The notes under the pieces are model-generated. The model searched no databases and was not told the origin of the DNA. It worked only from the letters and a program-made list of their open reading frames with translations. Shown here piece by piece: positions 24,640 to 33,518 of a DNA stretch of 64,000 nucleotides. Source of the stretch: Fructobacillus evanidus (GTDB lineage: Bacteria; Bacillota; Bacilli; Lactobacillales; Lactobacillaceae); the NCBI RefSeq assembly GCF_963580165.1, contig NZ_CAUZLM010000001.1, forward strand, positions 215,631 through 279,630, in the 5' to 3' direction. The translations under genes and the position numbers were made by a program. Within the stretch, counting starts at the first letter, position 1, and each line of letters begins with the position of its first letter.

Positions 24640-25719
24640 ATGGAACGGCACCTAATCTTAGAGGATGGCACGGTTTTTTCTGGCCAGGGCTTCGGCGCAC
24701 CAGCGACGACTTTTGGCGAGATTATTTTTGATACCGCTACCTCCGGCTATCAAGAAACAATTACAAATCCAATTTATGATGGGCAGATGATTGTCTTTGC
24801 GATGCCTGTTGTTGGCGCCGATGGGATCCATGCGGAGGCCTATGAGTCGACCACACCAAAAATTCGTGGTGTGGTTGTTCACGATTTAGCGGAAGTTTCC
24901 ACTAATCGGCAGCGGCGGATGAACCTTGACCGCTTTTTGCAGCATCATAATATTCCGGGATTATATGAGGTGGATACGCGCAAGTTAATTCGCCACCTTC
25001 GTGAAACAGGTCCCCAAAAGGCGACAATCGTTGATGTTGTCGATGACCACGCAGTTGACCAATTGGTGGCCACCGTGTTAACGAATAAACAGGTGCAAAA
25101 CACGGCTACTCCAAAGGCCTATGCCAACCCCGGTCACGGTTTTCATATTATCGTGATTGACTTTGGTTTGAAGCACGGGATTCTGCGAGTCCTTGGTGAC
25201 TATGATGCCAATGTGACCGTTCTGCCCTATACGACGACGGTGGACGAAGTGTTGACACTAGACCCCGATGGCATTATTTTGTCGACTGGCCCCGGTAACC
25301 CCGAGGACTTGCCCGATTCGGTTTTGACTTTGATTCGGGTTTTACAGACGAAAATGCCGTTGTTAGGACTGGGCCTTGGGCACGAACTACTGGCCTTAGC
25401 CAATGGGGCGGAAATTCAAGCCTTGCCGGCTGAGTACCATGGAATGAACCATCCAATCCAAGAAATTATTTCACAACAGCTTTTTTATGCCCGGCAGGGA
25501 CGAGGTTATGTGATTGACGAGGATTCCTTAGATGGCAAGAAACTCTTTGTGACCCACCGCGACTTGGTGGATGGCTCGGTACAAGGAATTCGTTTGCGGG
25601 ATAACCCAGCCTTTTCGGTGCAATTCTTTCCGGATGGGGCCCCGGGACCCCTTGAAGCAAACGGAATCTTTGCGGACTTTTTTGAAACGGTAGCAGATTA
25701 TGTACAAAAAAATAGTTGA
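24640..25719 (+). CDS. CarA-like protein with the glutaminase triad lost
   Basis: Homologous throughout to the carbamoyl-phosphate synthase small subunit (LEDGTVFSGQGFG, TSGYQETITNP, IPGLYEVDTRKLIRHLRE, VIDFGLKHGILR, STGPGNPEDLP), with full length of about 359 residues. The catalytic residues are gone. The nucleophile motif GICLGHQ reads GLGLGHE, with Gly (GGC, 25372-25374) for Cys. QFHPEASPGP reads QFFPDGAPGP, with Phe for His (25627) and Asp for Glu (25633). The family's QNHGY reads RQGRGY. It therefore should not hydrolyse glutamine by the known mechanism. The ATG at 24640 (MERHLILEDG) is preferred over 24625. It overlaps the carB-like start by 20 nt. Confidence 0.9.
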   Translation: MERHLILEDGTVFSGQGFGAPATTFGEIIFDTATSGYQETITNPIYDGQMIVFAMPVVGADGIHAEAYESTTPKIRGVVVHDLAEVSTNRQRRMNLDRFLQHHNIPGLYEVDTRKLIRHLRETGPQKATIVDVVDDHAVDQLVATVLTNKQVQNTATPKAYANPGHGFHIIVIDFGLKHGILRVLGDYDANVTVLPYTTTVDEVLTLDPDGIILSTGPGNPEDLPDSVLTLIRVLQTKMPLLGLGLGHELLALANGAEIQALPAEYHGMNHPIQEIISQQLFYARQGRGYVIDEDSLDGKKLFVTHRDLVDGSVQGIRLRDNPAFSVQFFPDGAPGPLEANGIFADFFETVADYVQKNS

Positions 25720-28234
25720 AACGCCGGTTAAAAAAGTACTCTTTATCGGTGGTGGCGAAACAGACTTTGGCCTTCAAGGCGAAAGTGATGCCGCAATTTA
25801 CCAAGTTTTGCCAATTTTAAATGGACTTGGTTATACAGTGACAGTTTTGGATGATAATCCCTATTCGTTGGCCCTGGAATCACCAGCGGCCACCGGATTC
25901 TTGCGGACTCTGACTGTTCAAAACGTCAAAAAAATTATTAAGTCTCAAAAGATTGACGGCGTGATGCCACTTTTTGGTGGTGTCCGGGCGTTACGTTTAT
26001 GGGATCAGGTCGTTTCGGAGTGGCGTGAAGAGGATGGCGTTCTGCCACAAACACTTGGTTTGTCAGCCGGCGAATTGCATGAAGTGAATGATGGGGCCTT
26101 GCTCTTTGATCGAATCGCTGAAATTGGCTTAAGTGTCACCGCCTCAGCCGTGGTACAAAACCAAGAAGAAGCAAACGAAATGCTCCGCGACTTGGAGCTG
26201 CCCTTAGTTATCCGGGCCCATAACCCAATTCAGGGAACAACGAGACAGATTGTTGATCGCTTGGATGACTTTGACCGTGTGGTTAACCGGGTCATGGACC
26301 AATCATTGACCAACGAAGTCTTGATTGCTAAGGCGATTAACGGCCTCAAGGAAGTCTCTGTTTTGGTTGTTCGTGACCGTGATGGCAACTGCCTGCAGGT
26401 CGGAGCTTCAGAAGACATGGATCCAATTGGCATTCATACGGCCGACTCGCTCTCAGTGGCGCCGGTTTTGACGGTCTCCGACCAAATTTTGCAGCAGATG
26501 CGGATTCAGGCCTTTGCGATTGCTGATTTGATTGGTCTCCGTGGCGTTTTACATGTTCAATTTGCCTTTGATGAAAAAACGGGTGAAATTTACGTCATCA
26601 AGGTCTCACCATATCTGGACCACTTGGCCAATCGAATGGCCGTGATGACCGGATATCCAGTGATGTTGGTGGCTGCGCAGTTGGCCATGGGTAAGAAAAT
26701 TACCGAGGTTTACCTGCCGAATGCCTTTCATGAAAAAACGGCGATTATGGAACCGGTGATGGACCACATTGTCGTTAAGTTGCCCGTTTTCTCTTTCGGT
26801 GACCTGGAAGCAATGGGCATTAAAGTTAATCGCCAGTTGAATTCCGTGCAAAAATCAGTTGGGTCGGCTTTGGGATTTGGACGAACATTTGTGGAAGCCA
26901 TGGAAAAGGCCATTCGTTCGGCTCACTTCAATAACCGGTCTTTTTCACCCAAGTATATGGCTGACGTCTCGGATGATGAACTGATTCAACAGTTGATTCA
27001 TCCGCAAGACAACCGGGTTTTGCTCTTAATCGAGGCCTTGCGCCGTGGTTATGAAGTCGATGAACTGGCCGAATTAACCAATATCGATGAATTTTATTTT
27101 TATCAGTTGATTCGCTTAATTGATATTGAGCGGTCGGTTGACCGGGATAATATTGATGCGGATGCACTGCGACGGGCGAAGAAGTTTGGCCTTTCGGATG
27201 GGTTGATTGCCCGTTTTTGGCAAACTGATTTTCAAGCAATTCGTGCTTTGGCTCGGCAAAATAATATTCAACCTACCTATAAGGCCTTGGAGCCGTCGGC
27301 TGGTGAATTTCCCGAACATGCCCGTCAATTTTTTGCAACTTTTGAAGAAGAAAACGAGTCGGAACCAATTTGCGCCCAGTCCGTTTTGATTATTGGACCA
27401 GGGGCCTTTCGCATGGGGGACGGGGCTTCAGCTGGTTATATGACCAGTGTGACGCTGTCCGAGCTGCATCGATTGGATTACCAAACGATTATCATGAATA
27501 ACAATGCGGCAGACCCAACTCTGTTGCCACATCTGTCGGACAAACAGTATTTGGAACCTCTGGAAGTTTCAGATGTGATGTCGGTGGTCGATAAGGAACA
27601 GCCGCATGCTATTTTGGTTCCAGGTAACCGTAAGAAATTGATTGAGGCGCTGCAGGACATGGGCCAAAATGTGATTGTCTTTCCCAAAGAGAAGCATCAT
27701 CCAAGTGGTCCTGAAAAACACCAATCGGAGTTTAGCTTGAACTTCTTCTATGATGGTGAAGAAAAGCATCCACTGGTGGTAACGCAACACCGCCCTGGTG
27801 AAATCAGAATTCTTGATCAAGCAATTGATCCAGCCCTTTTGGACGATTTGGCATTGGCCAGTCCAGGTCTGTATCAAATTATCTGGCGCGTCGATTTGGA
27901 CGCCTGGGTCAGCAAGATTCCTTTGCCTGATTTACGCGTGGATACTTGGCTGCGGCCAATGCCATACGGACATATTGCCTACCTAACAAAGGTTTTGGAT
28001 ATGCCGTTGGGCCGGATGATTGTTCGGGCCTGGGTTGGTCAGCTAAATGAGGCCGATCGCCAATACCTAGCGACTATTAAGGGTCAACATGAAACGGCTA
28101 AATTAGCGATGGTAGCGAAAAATACCGATTTTGACTTACACTTGCACCCCGATAAAGCCATTGATTTGACCCGTTTTGAGATGGGGGCCAAGGTGGTACC
28201 GTACGAAAGCGAGAATAGCGATGGGCAAGAATAA
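25700..28234 (+). CDS. CarB-like protein, shortened and without recognisable ATP-grasp active sites
   Basis: 844 residues against about 1060-1070 for carbamoyl-phosphate synthase large subunits. Alignment by eye: residues 1-400 correspond to the carboxyphosphate half, with VGIHTADSLSVAP and TGYPVMLVAAQLAMG recognisable. About 400-550 is the oligomerisation region (LIEALRRGYEVDELAELTNID), and about 560-665 is the start of the second half (SVLIIGPGAFRMGDG, IIMNNNAADPT, YLEPLEVSDVM). After that the second ATP-grasp core and the allosteric domain are mostly missing. In the first half the glycine-rich ATP loop reads IRAHNPIQGTTRQIV, and the Mg-binding ExN reads KVS (26600-26608). No stop or frameshift is present. 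It may serve as a regulator or scaffold; synthesis of carbamoyl phosphate looks impossible. Confidence 0.88.
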   Translation: MYKKIVETPVKKVLFIGGGETDFGLQGESDAAIYQVLPILNGLGYTVTVLDDNPYSLALESPAATGFLRTLTVQNVKKIIKSQKIDGVMPLFGGVRALRLWDQVVSEWREEDGVLPQTLGLSAGELHEVNDGALLFDRIAEIGLSVTASAVVQNQEEANEMLRDLELPLVIRAHNPIQGTTRQIVDRLDDFDRVVNRVMDQSLTNEVLIAKAINGLKEVSVLVVRDRDGNCLQVGASEDMDPIGIHTADSLSVAPVLTVSDQILQQMRIQAFAIADLIGLRGVLHVQFAFDEKTGEIYVIKVSPYLDHLANRMAVMTGYPVMLVAAQLAMGKKITEVYLPNAFHEKTAIMEPVMDHIVVKLPVFSFGDLEAMGIKVNRQLNSVQKSVGSALGFGRTFVEAMEKAIRSAHFNNRSFSPKYMADVSDDELIQQLIHPQDNRVLLLIEALRRGYEVDELAELTNIDEFYFYQLIRLIDIERSVDRDNIDADALRRAKKFGLSDGLIARFWQTDFQAIRALARQNNIQPTYKALEPSAGEFPEHARQFFATFEEENESEPICAQSVLIIGPGAFRMGDGASAGYMTSVTLSELHRLDYQTIIMNNNAADPTLLPHLSDKQYLEPLEVSDVMSVVDKEQPHAILVPGNRKKLIEALQDMGQNVIVFPKEKHHPSGPEKHQSEFSLNFFYDGEEKHPLVVTQHRPGEIRILDQAIDPALLDDLALASPGLYQIIWRVDLDAWVSKIPLPDLRVDTWLRPMPYGHIAYLTKVLDMPLGRMIVRAWVGQLNEADRQYLATIKGQHETAKLAMVAKNTDFDLHLHPDKAIDLTRFEMGAKVVPYESENSDGQE

Positions 28235-28511
28235 CCAGTATCCAACTGAGATTTTATATGGGGTCATGGTCAGTGAAGGAAAGTCCGGCGAATATCAGGT
28301 CAAGGACGGCCAAAAGCTTCACCCCTGGCGGATTGGTAAACACACCAAGGGCAAGGTTGTTGGTCCTGGGCAAATCTTTTTGACCGAACAAAATCAGAAG
28401 GTCGTTTTAATTAAAACGGCACCACTAGCTTTTAAGAACCGCCATGACTATCAACCGATGGGGCGGTTCACTAGTGAGACGATGGTTGTCCCAGCTGATT
28501 TTCAAGAATAA
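28221..28511 (+). CDS. Small hypothetical protein, 96 residues
   Basis: I do not recognise this basic, probably cytoplasmic protein (MGKNNQYPTEILYG, PWRIGKHTKGKVVGPGQIFL). It has no membrane helix or cysteine motif. The ATG at 28221 overlaps the end of the carB-like gene by 14 nt, so it is probably translated from the same message. An ATG 45 bp upstream is possible but lies deeper in carB. The linkage to pyrR and the degenerate carAB is the only clue to its role. Confidence 0.6.
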   Translation: MGKNNQYPTEILYGVMVSEGKSGEYQVKDGQKLHPWRIGKHTKGKVVGPGQIFLTEQNQKVVLIKTAPLAFKNRHDYQPMGRFTSETMVVPADFQE

Positions 28512-28526
28512 AATGAAGCATCATAA

Positions 28527-28566
28527 AAAGGCTGCTGAATCACAAATGATTCGGCAGCCTTTTTTG
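28527..28566. terminator. Bidirectional intrinsic terminator
   Basis: AAAGGCTGCTGAATC / GATTCGGCAGCCTTT pairs around ACAAAT, with A and T flanks on both sides. It lies between convergent genes. Confidence 0.88.
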
Positions 28567-28579
28567 CTGGTGTGAAAAT

Positions 28580-29806
28580 TTAATTTAAGTCGTACTTGCG
28601 GTTGACGTTAAAGAAGAAGAGCAAACCGTTCAGGGCAATGATGCCGGCCGAAACAATAAAGATAGCGCGGTAATCAAAGACGTTGGCGATAGCAGCTCCT
28701 AACATTGGGCCCATCACAGAGCCAACCGCTTGGAAGGATTGGTTATAGGAGAAGACCCGAGAAACCATGCCGGCCGGTGAGTTCTTGGTTAGCAAGGTTT
28801 GAATGGCCGGTAACATGGTCGAATCCGAAATTCCAACCGCAAACCGTAAAAGAATTAATGCGGTGACGGAAGTAACGAAAGCCGTTGGGACAAAGGCGAA
28901 GACGGCCATGACGAAGCCAGCTTGAATCAGGTACTTGGTACCAATCTTATCACCCAAGCGGCCGAAGACTGGGGCAAAAATGACGGTGGCCAAACCAGGC
29001 ATAGCGGCTACAATCCCAGCGATAAAGGTCACGTTGCCGTGGTTGTGCAAAACTTCGCGGACGAAAAGGGAAACGATTGGGTTAATCGACATATTGACAG
29101 TCTGAATTAGCATGGTGGTCAAGAAAAGTGAGACCAGTAGTGATTTCTTTGGCAGCGTCTTCCAAGATACCTTGGCGACAGGATTTTCTTCCTTACCTGC
29201 AGCAACTGGTCGTTCCTCGACTAAGAACCAAATAAAGAAGAAAACGACTAGAAGAATTAAACCAGTAATGTGGAAGAGTGTTTGGTAAGAAACGACCGAG
29301 GCCATGGCACCACCGAAGAGTGGACCGATTAGTTGACCACCGGTAAAGCCGGTCACGATAATTCCTAATGAACGACCCACTTTTTCCTTGGGCGTCTGAG
29401 TTGCAATAAGGGCATTGGCATTGGAAACGAAGCCACCTAAGGCACCCTGCAAGGCCCGCAAGGCCAGTAATTCAAAGACGTTTTGGGCAAAGCCCATCAA
29501 AAAGAGTGAAATTGCCAAACCAAGGGCGGCGCGCATCATCATTAATTTGCGTCCCTTTTTGTCGGCTACTTTACCCCAGATGGGTGAGACGACAGCGGTC
29601 ACTAAAAAGTTGATGGCGAAAGCCGCACCAGAATAAAAGGTTAATTCTGATTTAGAAAAGTGGCCCAATGTATCGATGTACAGGGGCATAAATGGCAAGA
29701 TTTCAGAAAAGGCAACGCCGGTCATAAAGACGGCGAGCCATACAATCCAAACGTTTCGTTGCCAGTTAATCGCTCGATCAGGTGTTTCTCGATCAGGTTC
29801 AGTCAT
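28580..29806 (-). CDS. MFS transporter, multidrug-efflux type
   Basis: A 408-residue membrane transporter with the 12-helix pattern of the drug:proton antiporter (DHA1) family. Motif A between helices 2 and 3 reads WGKVADKKGRKLMM, with a second copy FGRLGDKIGTKYLI in the C-terminal half. Motif C-like GFTGGQLIGPLFGG is in helix 5. The start at 29806 (MTEPDRETPDR) has AGGAGG 6 nt upstream; a further in-frame ATG at 29827 is rejected. The gene stands alone. Substrate cannot be told; annotation as a drug exporter is family-level only. Confidence 0.88.
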   Translation of the reverse strand: MTEPDRETPDRAINWQRNVWIVWLAVFMTGVAFSEILPFMPLYIDTLGHFSKSELTFYSGAAFAINFLVTAVVSPIWGKVADKKGRKLMMMRAALGLAISLFLMGFAQNVFELLALRALQGALGGFVSNANALIATQTPKEKVGRSLGIIVTGFTGGQLIGPLFGGAMASVVSYQTLFHITGLILLVVFFFIWFLVEERPVAAGKEENPVAKVSWKTLPKKSLLVSLFLTTMLIQTVNMSINPIVSLFVREVLHNHGNVTFIAGIVAAMPGLATVIFAPVFGRLGDKIGTKYLIQAGFVMAVFAFVPTAFVTSVTALILLRFAVGISDSTMLPAIQTLLTKNSPAGMVSRVFSYNQSFQAVGSVMGPMLGAAIANVFDYRAIFIVSAGIIALNGLLFFFNVNRKYDLN

Positions 29807-30213
29807 ATATTGCCTCCTTGACTGCAAAAATTGATAATCTGCTAATCTAGTAGTTTACTCCTTTTTAAAAAAACTTGCACGAAAGGGAGATGACGATTTC
29901 GTGAAAAATGCAATCAAACTGACATATAAAGATTTTAAAAATCAGTGAAGTTGGGGTCGCTGGATAGGGACAATACCTGTCTTTATGGGCTTTGTGTACG
30001 GTCAGCGGGATGCTAATTTTAATTTGTGGTAGTTAGCTGATAGAATGTTTGGATTCCTGATTTTGAAAAGGCTTGTTTGCCAGGTTAAAGTATTTTATAA
30101 TAGGAATTACCTAAACACGTTTCCAAAAAAGAAGGACAGTTATTGTTCTTTTTTTCATTTAGCTAACTCAGGCCGCTGCTGGGTAATCTTCATTTAAAGG
30201 AAGGTCTTTTTCG
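29807..30213 (+). other. Intergenic region before relA
   Basis: About 400 bp without a convincing gene. It holds the divergent control regions of the MFS gene and relA. The relA promoter is at 30073-30101. A weak A-rich/T-rich hairpin lies at about 30124-30156 (AAAAAAGAA / TTCTTTTTTT), which could be a leader attenuator. Nothing else is recognised. Confidence 0.5.
30073..30101 (+). promoter_or_regulatory. relA promoter
   Basis: TTGTTT, 17 nt, TATAAT. Transcription would begin near 30108, leaving a leader of about 106 nt. Confidence 0.6.
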
Positions 30214-32460
30214 ATGACCAAGTACAAGGAATACACTGCCAATGATGTGATGGAGATGGTCAAGGCTTACATGCCTGATGACCAGGTTGTCCAGGTGCAA
30301 GCGGCCTATGATTGGGCTAAGAATTTGCATGCTCAACAAAGGCGCCATTCGGGTGAACCATACATTATCCATCCGATTCAAGTCGCTGGGATTTTGGCTG
30401 AATTAAAGATGGACGAAGCAACGATTGTTGCTGGTTTTTTGCATGACATCGTAGAAGACACCCCAGTCAGCCTGGAAGATGTGACGGAACATTTTGACCC
30501 CGTTGTCGGTCGGATTGTTGACGGTGTGACCAAAATCTCAAAAATTAAGTACCAAGATTCCAAGGTTCAGCTTGCCGAAAACCACCGTAAATTACTGTTG
30601 GCAATGGCCAAGGATATTCGGGTCATTATCGTCAAATTAGCGGACCGGTTGCACAATATGCGTACTCTTGATGCTTTGCGCCCTGATAAGCAGCGCCGGA
30701 TTGCCCATGAAACGCTGTCAATTTATGCCCCTTTGGCTGATCGGCTTGGAATTTCTGCTATTAAGTGGGAACTGGAAGACCTTTCTCTTGCCGTTTTGGA
30801 ACCAGATGCCTACCATCAAATTGCTGGCCAAATGGACATGAAGCGCGAAGAACGGTTAAAGGCTATCCAAATCGCTGTTGATAAAATTGAAGACAGTATC
30901 CATGACCTTGGTTTGGAAAACGTGGTCGTTTATGGCCGACCAAAGCATATCTATTCCATTTACCGTAAGTTAGTTGATAAGCATAAGTCATTTGGCGAAA
31001 TTTATGATCTTTCAGCCATTCGCGTTTTAACAAATTCGATTCCCGATACCTACGCTGTTTTGGGTGCGATTCATGCGCATTGGACACCAATTCCAGGCCG
31101 CTTTAAGGATTATATTGCTTTACCAAAGCCAAACGGCTATCAATCCTTGCATACGACGGTGATTGGCCCTTCTGGCAGGCCTTTGGAAGTGCAAATCAGA
31201 ACCCATGCGATGCACCAAGTCGCTGAATTCGGGGTTGCGGCCCACTGGGCCTATAAGCAACATGGTGGCACATCCAATCAATCAGCCGATGTTAAGGATC
31301 AAAGCGAACGTGCTTTAAACGTGATTCAGGGAATTTTGGAGTTGCAGGAATCAGCAACGGATGCCCAGGACTTCATGGATTCGGTCCAAGCCGACCTCTT
31401 CGTTGATCGAGTTTATGCTTTTTCACCCGCGGGCGATGTCTATGAATTGCCAAAGGGTGCGGGTCCCTTGGATATGGCCTTTGCCATCCACTCTAATTTG
31501 GGAACTAAGACAACTGGGGCTAAGGCCAATGGCCGAATTGTCCCACTGGACTACAAGATTCAAAATGGCGACATTATGGAAATCTTGACTGGCCCCAATG
31601 CAAGTCCCTCAAGAGACTGGTTGGATTTGGTTTCAACGCGCAAGGCTCGACATAAGATTAAGCATTTCTTGAAGTCTCAGGACCGCGCCGATAACATCGA
31701 AAACGGACTGGAAGCTATCTCGCGTGCGCTCTTTGAAATGCACTTTAACCCGGTTGAATTCTTAACGGATGAACAAATCGCTGCCGTGGCAGAGTCCATG
31801 CAGGCCGGTACCCGCGAGGATTTGTTAGCCGCCGTTGGCTATGGTGATATTTCAAGACTAGCGGTTGCCAAGGAATTGACCCGCCACGTTCGTGAAGAGC
31901 GTGAGGCGGCGGATGCCGAAGAGCTGCAGAAAAGCTTGTTGGAAGATGGGCAAGCCATTAAAAAGGAACCTCAGGTACCCAAGCAAAAGAGTCGTGACCG
32001 TGACAAGCAGTCCGATGTTGTAATTGCTGGGGTTGATAACTTGTTGGTTCGTTTGTCTGGTTGTTGTACACCAGTGCCGGGTGATCCCGTGATGGGCTAT
32101 ATCTCCCAAGGACGGGGCATCGCTGTTCACCGCTTTGATTGCCCAAATATCCACGCAGCCCAGCAAAAGGGGCAGCGATTGGTGGATGTTATCTGGGCGG
32201 ATGTTAACGGTCAACGGCCAGATTACACCGCTGATTTAACCATCCATGCCGAAAATGAGCCAGGTATTTTGAATGCCATTTTGCGGTCATTGAATGCCAA
32301 GACTCGCTTTATTAAAGAAATTAACGGCCATGTCACCAAAGGTGGCATGGTCCAGGTTCAAGCTTCAATTGGCGTGGCCAACTTAGCCCAATTGAATGGC
32401 ATTATCGATGCCTTGTTGGCGGATCACTCGGTTTACGATGTGAAGCGAACGATTCATTGA
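30214..32460 (+). CDS. relA: Bifunctional (p)ppGpp synthetase/hydrolase
   Basis: Long RSH enzyme controlling the stringent response. Domains in order over 748 residues: HD hydrolase (about 25-180, with RHSGEPYIIHP, GFLHDIVEDT and LADRLHNMRTL), synthetase (about 230-350, YGRPKHIYSIYRK, RFKDYIALPKPNGYQSLHTTV), TGS (about 395-455, VYAFSPAGDVYELPKGAGPLDMAF), a Cys/His-containing linker (SGCCTPVPGDP) and a C-terminal ACT domain. The intact HDxxEDT means hydrolase activity is expected, so it is the Rel/SpoT-type bifunctional form. The usual downstream dtd gene is absent; a terminator follows. Confidence 0.96.
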   Translation: MTKYKEYTANDVMEMVKAYMPDDQVVQVQAAYDWAKNLHAQQRRHSGEPYIIHPIQVAGILAELKMDEATIVAGFLHDIVEDTPVSLEDVTEHFDPVVGRIVDGVTKISKIKYQDSKVQLAENHRKLLLAMAKDIRVIIVKLADRLHNMRTLDALRPDKQRRIAHETLSIYAPLADRLGISAIKWELEDLSLAVLEPDAYHQIAGQMDMKREERLKAIQIAVDKIEDSIHDLGLENVVVYGRPKHIYSIYRKLVDKHKSFGEIYDLSAIRVLTNSIPDTYAVLGAIHAHWTPIPGRFKDYIALPKPNGYQSLHTTVIGPSGRPLEVQIRTHAMHQVAEFGVAAHWAYKQHGGTSNQSADVKDQSERALNVIQGILELQESATDAQDFMDSVQADLFVDRVYAFSPAGDVYELPKGAGPLDMAFAIHSNLGTKTTGAKANGRIVPLDYKIQNGDIMEILTGPNASPSRDWLDLVSTRKARHKIKHFLKSQDRADNIENGLEAISRALFEMHFNPVEFLTDEQIAAVAESMQAGTREDLLAAVGYGDISRLAVAKELTRHVREEREAADAEELQKSLLEDGQAIKKEPQVPKQKSRDRDKQSDVVIAGVDNLLVRLSGCCTPVPGDPVMGYISQGRGIAVHRFDCPNIHAAQQKGQRLVDVIWADVNGQRPDYTADLTIHAENEPGILNAILRSLNAKTRFIKEINGHVTKGGMVQVQASIGVANLAQLNGIIDALLADHSVYDVKRTIH

Positions 32461-32556
32461 AGTGCTGCTGATTGCCATGGGTGGTTGGCGAGACCACTTG
32501 TTCTCGGTTAACCACTCATGTGATTCAGCTATTTATCAATCAGATTATTAGACGTT

Positions 32557-32605
32557 AAAAGGACGCCCTGTCAGTGTTGATGCACTGGACAGGACGTCCT
32601 TTTTA
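32557..32605. terminator. Strong intrinsic terminator between relA and plsY
   Basis: AAAAGGACGCCCTGTCAGTG and CACTGGACAGGACGTCCTTTTT form a long stem (with small mismatches) around TTGATG. It lies between convergent genes and can serve both. Confidence 0.85.
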
Positions 32606-32628
32606 GTTGGTTTGGTCAAGCTGATTTT

Positions 32629-33243
32629 TTAATGGGCCCTTAACCAGTAGACAAGGCCGAAGGGAATCGTTGATTCGGTTCCCGTAAAGATGCGGCCGAT
32701 GTTTTTACGATGGCGGTAAAAGACAAAAATCGTTAGCGTAATCGCAACGATGGATAAAATCCAGTCGTGATAGTAAAAGACGGACATGCAGGTGGCGAAG
32801 GTAAAGCCAGCTATTGAGGCCACTGAAACCATGGAGAAGAGAATCAGGCATAGAATAAAGGTGGCGCAGACCATCAAAAAGAGTGGGGTATTATAAACGG
32901 ATAAGACACCGGCTGACACTGCCACGGCCTTGCCACCCTTGAAACCAATCCAAATTGAGAAGGTATGTCCCAAGATAGCAAAGAGGCCAACAAGCATGAC
33001 ATTGACGTGGTGCCAGCCGAAGAGTGCTGGCAAAGAGGCGGCCAAAGCGCCCTTGAGGATGTCTAAACATAAGACAATCGTTCCTGGAACAGGGCCCAGG
33101 ATTCGAAAGGCATTGGTGGTTCCGATGTTACCAGAGCCTTCGGTCCGGATATCTTTATGATAAAAGACCTTACCTAACCAATATCCTGGGACCATTGACC
33201 CTAAGAGATAGGCCAAGACCAGGATGAAAGCGATTTTTAACAT
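32629..33243 (-). CDS. plsY: Acyl-phosphate:glycerol-3-phosphate acyltransferase
   Basis: Integral membrane enzyme that makes lysophosphatidic acid from acyl-phosphate, the first step of phospholipid synthesis. The 204-residue product has five to six hydrophobic helices. PlsY motifs are visible: LLGSMVPGYWLG, RTEGSGNIGTTNAFR (substrate binding) and FKGGKAVAVSAGV. The divergent arrangement with parE-parC is the same as in Bacillus. AAAGGAG lies upstream of the ATG on the reverse strand. Confidence 0.95.
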   Translation of the reverse strand: MLKIAFILVLAYLLGSMVPGYWLGKVFYHKDIRTEGSGNIGTTNAFRILGPVPGTIVLCLDILKGALAASLPALFGWHHVNVMLVGLFAILGHTFSIWIGFKGGKAVAVSAGVLSVYNTPLFLMVCATFILCLILFSMVSVASIAGFTFATCMSVFYYHDWILSIVAITLTIFVFYRHRKNIGRIFTGTESTIPFGLVYWLRAH

Positions 33244-33400
33244 AGTTTTTAAAACTCCTTTTTTCTAAAAAAGAAACAGCACGATACATTTTACCACAGG
33301 ATTTTATTTTCCCCGGTTAAATTTTTCTGAGAAGCCCTGGTGAAAAAGGGCGGACGGGGTTTGGCTGATTTTTACGCTTTAGAACTTTTCTTTTTCCCTA

Positions 33401-33429
33401 TTGTCAGTTTGTAAATTTTAATCTATGAT
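33401..33429 (+). promoter_or_regulatory. parE-parC promoter
   Basis: TTGTCA, 17 nt, TATGAT. Transcription would begin near 33436, about 80 nt before the start codon. Confidence 0.7.
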
Positions 33430-33518
33430 AATTATTGATTGTCTAAGATAGTAGCACCACTTGTTTTAACTGACAAGAGTGCATTATCCTAGACGAAATG
33501 ACGAGAAGGAAGAAGACC

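Noticed and set aside
32629..33243. Possibility that the reverse gene is a generic membrane protein
   Set aside because: The GSGNIGTTN and FKGGKAVA motifs and the parE neighbour identify PlsY clearly.
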